From positions 1 to 12,602 of the forward strand of contig JALTMC010000592.1 of the NCBI GenBank assembly GCA_027005175.1: a stretch of DNA of 12,602 nt. The letters are read 5' to 3'. Of the stretch, positions 6,806 to 12,602 are shown piece by piece; the stretch's first letter is position 1, and each line of letters starts with the position of its first letter. The notes beneath the pieces are model-generated. The model did no database searches. It was not told the DNA's origin and saw nothing but the letters and a program-made list of their open reading frames with translations. Position numbers and translations under genes: made by a program. The stretch is from Myxococcales bacterium (GTDB taxonomy: Bacteria; Myxococcota_C; UBA6777).

Positions 6806-6837
6806 AACATAAAACCTTTAGTATACTACAGGGTCAA
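6806..6837 (-). promoter_or_regulatory. MerR-type promoter with operator dyad
   Basis: On the minus strand the -35 box is TTGACC (6837-6832) and the -10 box is TATGTT (6811-6806), separated by 20 bp. That is the overlong spacer typical of MerR-activated promoters. The spacer region contains the dyad CCTGTAGTATACTAAAGG (6832-6815), which is symmetric at 16 of 18 bases. Transcription would start near 6799, giving a leader of roughly 20 bases before the regulator ATG at 6781. The layout closely resembles operators of the ZntR/PbrR/CadR group. Confidence 0.88.
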
Positions 6838-7163
6838 GCTTTTTTTGAGCAAGCAAGCCAAAGGTCTCGCCACTCCACAACGTAAAAGACGTTGACAGCG
6901 AAGATATTGCACCTTCTCCGTTTTTTTGCAGGCGATCTGTTAAAGGAACTCGAAAAGGGAACCGTATCTGAAAATGTGGAGGATAATTCCATACATAAAA
7001 TTTCCGTCACACAAGGGTGAATTGGAAAAACCAGGATTGCTTTACAGCAAAGCTAGAACACTGACAGGTTTGCGGTCCCTCGGTTCCTCGGGCCGGTCAG
7101 TGCTCTAGGACGGCATCAAGAGACAAAGCAGAGAGCAACCAATAGCAACAAGGATCTGTGAAT
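6838..7163. other. Divergent intergenic region
   Basis: No gene is seen between the metal-operon promoter and the Ser-rich protein gene. It holds a small inverted repeat CAACGT-AAAAG-ACGTTG (6878-6894) and the large hairpin at 7053-7108 listed separately. TTGACA at 6892-6897 has no fitting -10. GATAAT (6982-6987) and TAAAAT (6996-7001) look like -10 boxes for the rightward gene but lack good -35 partners, so I leave that promoter uncalled. Confidence 0.5.
7053..7108 (+). other. Long imperfect hairpin upstream of the Ser-rich protein gene
   Basis: CTAGAACACTGAC (7053-7065) pairs with GTCAGTGCTCTAG (7096-7108) with a single mismatch in 13. Immediately inside, CGG-T-CCC (7073-7079) pairs with GGGCCG (7090-7095) with one bulged T. 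The left side has a 7-base internal bulge and the loop is 10 bases. There is no T-run after it on either strand, so it does not look like an intrinsic terminator. It ends 55 bases before the likely ATG and could be a structured leader or a protein-binding site. Confidence 0.75.
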
Positions 7164-9407
7164 ATGAGCCCTCGGGATATGTTCATTAAATATTTGGTCA
7201 CCAACGGGTATATTGAAGAGGATCTTCTAGAACAGGCTTCAAAACAGCAGGCCCAACAAGGAGGAGAACTTCTCGACATCTTGCTCGATATGCTGATGCA
7301 TCAACGGGAGCAAACACAGTTCATAGAAGAGCTCTCTCAGAACAACCCAGTGGGCAAGCGCATTGGCTATATTTCTTCGGCGGAAAACCAGATCCCTTCC
7401 TTGCTGCAGAAATTCTTGGAGTTCTCTAAGCAACAGGAGACAGGGCAAGATAGTAACGAGTTGGTTCCGACTGCCGCCTTGGAGGCACCCGAACTATCAT
7501 CGTTGCCACAAGCATCTTCCAGCTCCCCTGTATACTATAGCTCCTCCCAACATAGCTCCTCTCTATCCTCGCCAAGATCGGATGTACGAGCCAAACAAAG
7601 CCATTATGATTTAAATCTTTCCCCCTCCCAAGAGAGTTCATCTCCCCAAGGTAGAGCGACACAAGAGTATGGTCGGTCCGTTCAAAGTTCCACAACATTA
7701 GGCTTTTCGACAAAAAGCAAGCTATCGACAACAGTATGCCAAGAAAGCTGGAAACAAACCAAGCTTGAAACGAGCGAATATCCTCTGGACGATGAACTGC
7801 TTCGCTATGCCGATGCCTTCCAAACCCTGTGCGATCCCCACATTCCTCATTTTTTGACAGAGAACCAAAAAGAGAATAGTGCGGAAGACCAGGAAGGCTA
7901 TGTGAGTGTTGTAGGAATAGAGGTGCCAGGTGATGATGCAGAAGAAGTCATCGATGATATCGCTGATTTTCTAGAAGAGGTTCATGCATCCTCTGAGAAG
8001 TTACTCGCCAGTGATTATGCGATGGATTCATCCGTATCTTACCATGAGATGAACATCGCTCCACCTTCACCCAGTGGACTTTATGATCTCGATGATCCGT
8101 ATACTCCGGGAGTTCCCAGATCGATAGGGACACCATCGCAAGCTTCTCATCTCGCACTACCAGCCCCGCCAGAACCAGAACCAAGAGACCAATTCATCCC
8201 CTACCGAATCAACGGTAGCCAGGATTCTTTGGAAGCTTTGCCTGCCATGCCGGACCACGGTCCCAAAGAGCCCAATCATGGCTACCAGAGCCAGGGCTCC
8301 CTACCGGGTGTTTCGCAAAGTCACAGCTCATTGTCAGCTCCCAGTCACAGCTCATTGTCGGCTATCAGCAACGGTTCACTTCCTGCTCCTCCTCAACAAA
8401 GCCGCAGTCACAGTTCGCTTTCGGCTGTCAGCAACGGCTCACTTCCTGCTCCCCCTCAACAAAGCCGCAGTCATAGCTCGCTTTCGGCTGTCAGCAACGG
8501 CTCGCTCTCTGCGCTTCCGCAGGTCAAAAGCAATCGTTCCTCTCATAACACTTCGCAAAGCCGCAGTTATAGCTCGCTTTCGGCTGTCAGCAACGGCTCA
8601 CTCTCTGCGCTTCCACAAGCCAAGAGTCATAGCTCTCTTTCTGCACTTCCACAAGCCAAGAGTCATAGCTCTCTTTCTGCACTTCCACGAGTTCGAAGCA
8701 ATAGCTCACTCCATGATATCTCACAAAGTCGAAGTAGGCTCTCGCTGGACCAGATCCCAGTGGCGTCACCGCGAGTCTACCCTGTCGGCCCATCAAGTCC
8801 ATCCTACCAAAGTGTGCATGAGCTTTCGGCCCATCGAGGTCATAAGTTGCGTAAGAGTGTGATCAGTCGCGATGCCTTGCTGGCATCAGCGAGCAGTGAG
8901 GCTCTAGCGAAGGCACCAGATAAATGGACATCAGCCGATGAATTGTTATCTGCCTCCAACGAACCGAGAGACTCCTCTCATGACCTGCGAACCTTCTCCT
9001 CGTACGAGATGTTTGCACCGTCGCAACCCAAGATGAGTATGCCTTCGAGAGAGATAAATACGCCCTCCCACACCCATCTAACATCGCTCTCGCATAACAG
9101 CCTGCCAGGTGTTTCGTATCGAAACATCAGCGCAGTTTCTCACAAGAGCATCCCATCCATGGGTTCTGCTTCGTACAAAATCGCTCCCGTTGTCGCGTCA
9201 ACCGATGACATGCCCTCCCACCCGCATGAACCGATAAAAACAGAGTCAACAAGGGAAGAAGGCACCAACTGGAAATGGTTATCTTTCTTTCTCCTCTCTC
9301 TCCTTGCCCTTACAGCGTTGGTGGGTAGTGCCCTCTCCTATCATAAGTTTATCAAGAAATCAGTTGACTCCTCTGCCCCCATCAAACGCCCAACCTCTCC
9401 CAAGTGA
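7164..9407 (+). CDS. Ser-rich repeat protein with helical N-terminus and C-terminal membrane segment
   Basis: A protein of about 747 residues that I do not recognise as a whole. The first 60 or so residues are helical (MFIKYLVTNGYIEEDLLEQA...GGELLDILL) and are vaguely reminiscent of the small N-terminal domain of GspE-type ATPases, a weak likeness only. Next come a Ser/Gln/Pro-rich linker and an acidic segment (about 210-320) containing DDAEEVIDDIADFLEEV. A block of SHSSLSAVSNGSL-type repeats follows (about 384-520), then more Ser-rich sequence. Near the C-terminus lies one membrane helix (WLSFFLLSLLALTALVGSAL), followed by a 22-residue basic tail. There is no signal peptide, so it may be tail-anchored with most of the chain in the cytoplasm. 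GTG at 7158 is an alternative start, but AAGGA sits nine bases before the ATG at 7164 and only three before the GTG. A surface or cell-polarity role would be a guess; no function is assigned. Confidence 0.82.
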   Translation: MSPRDMFIKYLVTNGYIEEDLLEQASKQQAQQGGELLDILLDMLMHQREQTQFIEELSQNNPVGKRIGYISSAENQIPSLLQKFLEFSKQQETGQDSNELVPTAALEAPELSSLPQASSSSPVYYSSSQHSSSLSSPRSDVRAKQSHYDLNLSPSQESSSPQGRATQEYGRSVQSSTTLGFSTKSKLSTTVCQESWKQTKLETSEYPLDDELLRYADAFQTLCDPHIPHFLTENQKENSAEDQEGYVSVVGIEVPGDDAEEVIDDIADFLEEVHASSEKLLASDYAMDSSVSYHEMNIAPPSPSGLYDLDDPYTPGVPRSIGTPSQASHLALPAPPEPEPRDQFIPYRINGSQDSLEALPAMPDHGPKEPNHGYQSQGSLPGVSQSHSSLSAPSHSSLSAISNGSLPAPPQQSRSHSSLSAVSNGSLPAPPQQSRSHSSLSAVSNGSLSALPQVKSNRSSHNTSQSRSYSSLSAVSNGSLSALPQAKSHSSLSALPQAKSHSSLSALPRVRSNSSLHDISQSRSRLSLDQIPVASPRVYPVGPSSPSYQSVHELSAHRGHKLRKSVISRDALLASASSEALAKAPDKWTSADELLSASNEPRDSSHDLRTFSSYEMFAPSQPKMSMPSREINTPSHTHLTSLSHNSLPGVSYRNISAVSHKSIPSMGSASYKIAPVVASTDDMPSHPHEPIKTESTREEGTNWKWLSFFLLSLLALTALVGSALSYHKFIKKSVDSSAPIKRPTSPK
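8313..8712 (+). repeat. Coding tandem repeats of 63 bp and 36 bp
   Basis: Near-identical 63-bp units start at 8346, 8409 and 8472, and a related unit starts at 8568. Their common peptide is SHSSLSAVSNGSL followed by PAPPQQSR or SALPQ. Two nearly perfect 36-bp units start at 8628 and 8664 and encode HSSLSALPQAKS-type peptides. All periods are multiples of three, so copy-number changes would keep the frame open. Identity extends to synonymous positions, which suggests recent duplication. Confidence 0.93.
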
Positions 9408-9535
9408 AACCCCACAACACCACTCTCAACAAGCCGCCTCCCCTACCCAAGTAAAACCCCACAACATCACTCCAAACAAGCTGCCTACCCTATCCAAGTG
9501 AAACCCCACAACACCACTCTCAACAAGCCGTCTGT
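9399..9535 (+). repeat. Three 47-bp tandem repeats spanning the stop codon of the Ser-rich gene
   Basis: Units begin at 9399, 9446 and 9493, each starting (C/T)CCAAGT(G/A)AAACCCCAC. Units 1 and 3 are the closest pair; unit 2 has several substitutions. The TGA stop at 9405-9407 lies in unit 1. The period of 47 is not a multiple of three, so extra copies would not be read in frame. The plus-strand RNA here is rich in C and A and nearly lacks G over long runs, a composition favoured by Rho loading sites. It may help end transcription of the Ser-rich gene (inference). Confidence 0.92.
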
Positions 9536-9552
9536 TCGACCCGACAAGACAA

Positions 9553-9621
9553 CAAGCGTCTATCCTCTCTTGTCAGAGAGGTGCTTGTCAGTTACTCTCA
9601 CGAAAGGCCCTGACTTTTTTT
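9553..9621 (+). terminator. Possible terminator or structured leader between the Ser-rich gene and the lipase gene
   Basis: CCTCTC (9564-9569) pairs with GAGAGG (9576-9581) around a 6-base loop, and CAAGC (9553-9557) can pair outside it with GCTTG (9583-9587). No T-run follows directly. A run of seven T at 9615-9621 comes about 28 bases later, preceded by CTGAC that could pair with GTCAG at 9587-9591. The T-run lies only 8 bases before the first possible start of the next gene, so the assignment as terminator is uncertain. Confidence 0.4.
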
Positions 9622-9628
9622 GAGTTAA

Positions 9629-12448
9629 ATGGATGGAGCGATGTACCGTTGGTTTGCAGTCTTTCTTTGGGTGTTTTGTTGTGTCACCTTTCTGGGTTGT
9701 AGCCAGCCGAAGTTGCCACCGGCGCGAGGGGGAACACAAGCACAATTTGACCCTTTCGGCAGTCCTCCTAATCTTCCGCTCCCTACCGATCTCATTCGCA
9801 ATCGCAACACAGGCTTGCTGCAAGTCCCTGAGAATACCAGAGCTTCAGCCGCACAAAAGGACTTTAATGCCTACCTCAATACACTCAACGGTTACCCCAC
9901 CAGTGTCGTCCCAGAAGTCCGATTTACAGGCGTAATCGATGCCAAGAGTGTCACTGAGAACTCTGTTCGTGTGCTTGACCTGACAGACGGAGGTGTCAAG
10001 AAAGTCAAAGGGTTGAAGTTCGAGGTAACGAAGATTCAGCAGAGTGGCCGAGCTATCAGTCTTTTGAAGATACACCCGACGACTCCCTGGGTTCGAGGGC
10101 ATACATACGCGGTCTACCTGTTGGGAGGTGCTGCAGGGATCATAGACTCACAAGGAAAGCCCCTACAACGCTCCGATTCTTTTGCCCTGACAGCTTCGAC
10201 AGAGCCATTGTGCGCCTGGGATGCGACGCTCCAGTACAATGCAGACCGGGGTGAATGTAGCAAGCCCCAACCGGGAACGGAGCCATCCGGTTGTTGCACT
10301 CGCACTGTGTCAGCGAGTTTGCAAAATCTGGCAAAACGCCAAGTTCTCGCAGACATCGGTGGGGTCAGACCCAAAGCAGGCACTCTGGAGAAAGAGGAAG
10401 CCCGCAAGATGCGACAGCTCGGTAGTACGTTGGAAAAGCTGCGACAGGGGTACAACAAACTTTTAGGAGCATCCACCTTTGGCGATTTTTCCCGCAGCAG
10501 CGTGGTCATGACGTGGCACTTTAGCATCACAGGGATGACAGAGATCTCTTTCGATCCTTCGATGGGAGTCATCCCCTACCCCAACAACCTCTTATTGGAC
10601 AGCAAAACAAAAAAAGTGCAAATCCCGGCAACCCAAGGAGAGACAGCGACCCAGAAGGCATTGCGTAAAGGTCTGAACACCCTGGATGGCTTTACCACAC
10701 AAGGTTCTTATTATGCCTCTTACCAAGGGAGTCTGGACAAGGCATCTGTCAAGCTAGGAGAGTCTGTATGGATTCTCAATCTCAACACAGGAAGAGCGGA
10801 GACCCAATGGAAAGTCGAAGTGGTAGACACTGCGCCAGCCATTGTAGCAACCCCGACCCAGCCCCTCAAAGAGAAAACAACCTATGCCATACTCTTGGTT
10901 TCCAAATACAAGAAGGGAAGCATCCAATCCCAGGGTGGCCTGAAAGACACCCAAGGACGGCGTGTCACAGCCGCACCTTTCATGGCCTTGTTGCGTAGCA
11001 AAAACAAGCTGATCCGTGGAAAGACAAGCCTGATCAGCTCCGTGGATCATGAGACAGCGCAAAAGAGTGAAGCTGCTCGCCTGGCTCATGAGGCATTGTT
11101 TTTGGCCATTGATGGGATGAAGATCAACCGACTGGATGTGGTTGCGGCCTGGACATTCACGACCCAATCGATCACGACTCCACTGGTTCAATTGCGAGCC
11201 CTTCCCTGGAAGATGTTGGGAGCACAAGATCAAAACAAGCCACGCTGGAAGGGAGTCTTTGATCCGACACTCACGAGATTTCCGACCGGCGTCCCCAAAG
11301 AGGGTCTGGGTGGTTGGGTCCCACAAGGATCGTTTGAAACTTGGTTGGCGTTGGATGAAGAAGGACAAGGAACATTCCTCACCGATCCCACCAAAGGAAA
11401 AAGAATCTCTGTCTCATTCATGATGACTGTTCCAAAAACAAAATCCCCCGACAAAGGCTGGCCAGTCGTGCTGTACCAACATGGATTAACACGCTCCCAA
11501 TCAGACGTTCTGGCGATCGCCAACACCCTCGGGCGAGTTGGGATCGCTACGATCGCTTTTGACACCATCTACCATGGCGCTCGGTCTCGCTGTGTCGAAG
11601 ACAAACACTGTGATGAAAAAGGGAAAACAGGATCTTGCAACCCCAAAACAGGAAAGTGTGTGAAAGGAATCCTGGCTGATCTCGATAAGAACAACATTCC
11701 TGATGCCTCTGGCGTTTACTTTCTCAACACCAACAATCCCTTTGCTGTACGAGATAATATGCGACAACACGTCATAGATGCAGCAGCACTACTGCGTGGA
11801 ATTGCATTGCAAGCCTCTTTGGGACTGAAAGACCCAAAAGGCTCCAGCAATATCGTGAAGCTCGATCCAACCAAAGTATACCTTGTAGGTCACTCGTTGG
11901 GAGCTATTCTTGGAACACTGGTGCTGGCCACCGATCCACTACCCCGACGTGGCGTTCTCAATGTTCCCGGTGCACCACTTGTGGACATCATCCTAACAGC
12001 ACCAAACTTTCGCTCTATCCGTGCAAAGCTACTCCAATCACAAGGAGTCAAAGAAGGTACATTGAATTACCTGCGTATGGTCACAACATTTAAGTGGATC
12101 CTTGACCCAGCCGATCCAGCAAACTTTGGCTCCTTTGCCGCAAGGGGAGGACTCCCTGATGCTGTAAACAACAACAAGCTCCTACCGCAAAAAAAGATCA
12201 TGCTCATGTTGGCTGGACAAGACAAAACGATCCCCGTTAACCTGGGCCGCTACCTCGCACGGATTCTAGGAGTCACCGAGAGATCTTTGCGACAAACAAC
12301 ATATACAACCCAGGGTCACTCCTATCTCTTGGCACCCGATCCTTCGGGGAGTATCGCGGTCACCATCACAGCACAAAAACAGATGGCGACCTTCCTTCTC
12401 ACAGGCAAGATCTGCCGTCCCAATGTGGACAAACAAGTCTGCCAGTAA
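9629..12448 (+). CDS. VolA-like lipoprotein lipase/esterase: duplicated lipase N-terminal-like domain plus alpha/beta hydrolase
   Basis: A 939-residue exported lipoprotein. The signal ends in TFLG-C24. Two related N-terminal blocks follow: residues about 40-190 (FDPFGSPPNLPLPTDL..., LNTLNGYPTS) and about 307-453 (SFDPSMGVIPYPNNLLLDS, LNTLDGFTTQ). Both resemble the bacterial virulence-factor lipase N-terminal domain of VolA-type enzymes. The hydrolase domain starts near 595. It has the oxyanion-loop motif YQHGLT (616-621), nucleophile elbow G754-H-S756-L-G758, likely acid Asp865 (AGQDKTIP) and His897 (TQGHSY). A four-Cys insert (C655, C661, C670, C677) and a calcium-loop-like DLDKNNIPD (684-692) interrupt it between oxyanion loop and nucleophile. 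The likely role is cleavage of a lipid or ester substrate at the cell surface; the substrate is unknown. ATG at 9641 (MYRWFAVF, after GGATGGAG) is a credible alternative start that leaves the lipobox intact. Confidence 0.9.
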   Translation: MDGAMYRWFAVFLWVFCCVTFLGCSQPKLPPARGGTQAQFDPFGSPPNLPLPTDLIRNRNTGLLQVPENTRASAAQKDFNAYLNTLNGYPTSVVPEVRFTGVIDAKSVTENSVRVLDLTDGGVKKVKGLKFEVTKIQQSGRAISLLKIHPTTPWVRGHTYAVYLLGGAAGIIDSQGKPLQRSDSFALTASTEPLCAWDATLQYNADRGECSKPQPGTEPSGCCTRTVSASLQNLAKRQVLADIGGVRPKAGTLEKEEARKMRQLGSTLEKLRQGYNKLLGASTFGDFSRSSVVMTWHFSITGMTEISFDPSMGVIPYPNNLLLDSKTKKVQIPATQGETATQKALRKGLNTLDGFTTQGSYYASYQGSLDKASVKLGESVWILNLNTGRAETQWKVEVVDTAPAIVATPTQPLKEKTTYAILLVSKYKKGSIQSQGGLKDTQGRRVTAAPFMALLRSKNKLIRGKTSLISSVDHETAQKSEAARLAHEALFLAIDGMKINRLDVVAAWTFTTQSITTPLVQLRALPWKMLGAQDQNKPRWKGVFDPTLTRFPTGVPKEGLGGWVPQGSFETWLALDEEGQGTFLTDPTKGKRISVSFMMTVPKTKSPDKGWPVVLYQHGLTRSQSDVLAIANTLGRVGIATIAFDTIYHGARSRCVEDKHCDEKGKTGSCNPKTGKCVKGILADLDKNNIPDASGVYFLNTNNPFAVRDNMRQHVIDAAALLRGIALQASLGLKDPKGSSNIVKLDPTKVYLVGHSLGAILGTLVLATDPLPRRGVLNVPGAPLVDIILTAPNFRSIRAKLLQSQGVKEGTLNYLRMVTTFKWILDPADPANFGSFAARGGLPDAVNNNKLLPQKKIMLMLAGQDKTIPVNLGRYLARILGVTERSLRQTTYTTQGHSYLLAPDPSGSIAVTITAQKQMATFLLTGKICRPNVDKQVCQ

Positions 12449-12526
12449 GCCACCGGCATTTGACATCTCGCCAGGAATCCTCAACATGGAAGAAGGTGCA
12501 AAGATCATCGCGGTGTGGAGATCGTC
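12449..12526. other. Short intergenic gap
   Basis: The gap contains TTGACA (12463-12468), but the matching -10 position is poor. No terminator is visible after the lipase gene. A Shine-Dalgarno GGAG sits at 12517-12520, before the next probable start. Confidence 0.4.
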
Positions 12527-12602
12527 ATGTATCCATTCTTCCGCGCTTTTGGCCTAGAGGCCAAAGAATCATTCGATATCCCGTTTTTCCACGGTTTTGT
12601 CC
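12527..12602 (+). CDS. Probable 5' end of a further gene, cut by the window edge
   Basis: ATG at 12527 follows GGAG with a 6-base spacer. It opens 25 codons with no stop to the end of the window, beginning MYPFFRAFGLEAKES and ending DIPFFHGFV. The fragment is too short to assign to a family. The gene runs in the same direction as the lipase gene 78 bases upstream. The palindrome TTTGGCCTAGAGGCCAAA at 12548-12565 falls inside this frame. Confidence rests on the ribosome site and the open frame only. Confidence 0.5.
   Translation, partial: MYPFFRAFGLEAKESFDIPFFHGFV

Noticed and set aside
7053-7108. Hairpin considered as an integron attC site, a tRNA or an intrinsic terminator
   Set aside because: The core sites of attC are missing, no cloverleaf or T-arm consensus fits, and there is no T-run on either strand.
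8278-8862. 194-codon plus-strand frame overlapping the Ser-rich gene
   Set aside because: It is the same tandem repeats read one base out of frame. The long gene in the other frame explains the region.
12548-12565. Palindrome TTTGGCCTAGAGGCCAAA considered as a terminator
   Set aside because: No T-run follows, and it lies inside a frame that is open from a well-placed ATG at 12527.

Overview
The window looks like chromosomal DNA from a Gram-negative bacterium of moderate GC content. It encodes two lipoproteins, a tripartite metal-efflux pump (inner-membrane RND protein plus periplasmic adaptor) and a VolA-like lipoprotein lipase. The Cys-rich insert and the D-x-D-x-N-x-x-D loop of the lipase, the long Ser-rich single-pass protein, and the DWC..H..PES..C..C adaptor repeats remind me of Myxococcota/Bradymonadota-type ('deltaproteobacterial') genomes. 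That placement is an inference with low confidence. I see no tRNA, rRNA, CRISPR, IS or phage genes.

Left half, minus strand (about 6840 down to 466): a compact heavy-metal resistance operon, transcribed right to left. It starts at a classic MerR-type promoter (TTGACC, a 20-bp spacer filled by an 18-bp dyad, then TATGTT). The order is merR-family regulator (Cys80/Cys115/Cys124), small exported Cys/His-rich protein, periplasmic adaptor lipoprotein with four metal-knuckle repeats, CzcA-like RND pump, and TlpA-type thioredoxin. Three of the four junctions are nearly contiguous: 3 bp, 2 bp and a 4-bp GTGA overlap. One 225-bp spacer separates the Cys-rich gene from the adaptor. The simplest reading is that metal activates MerR, exported Cys/His ligands capture divalent ions in the periplasm and pass them to the adaptor and RND pump, and the thioredoxin keeps those thiols reduced. 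No outer-membrane channel gene is present, so a TolC/CzcC-like partner would come from elsewhere.

The stretch below 466 has no convincing gene. It holds a 21-bp tandem array that begins at the thioredoxin stop codon, a diverged repeat pair 72 bp apart, and a C-rich, G-poor transcript segment that could serve Rho-dependent termination.

Right half, plus strand: after a 320-bp divergent intergenic region with a strong 56-bp imperfect hairpin, a gene encodes an approximately 747-residue Ser-rich, repeat-containing protein with a C-terminal membrane segment. Its stop codon lies in the first unit of a second, unrelated tandem array (three units of 47 bp). A hairpin and a T-run follow, then a 939-codon lipoprotein with a duplicated lipase N-terminal-like domain and a C-terminal alpha/beta-hydrolase (Ser756, Asp865, His897). 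The first 25 codons of another plus-strand gene probably begin at 12527 and run off the window.
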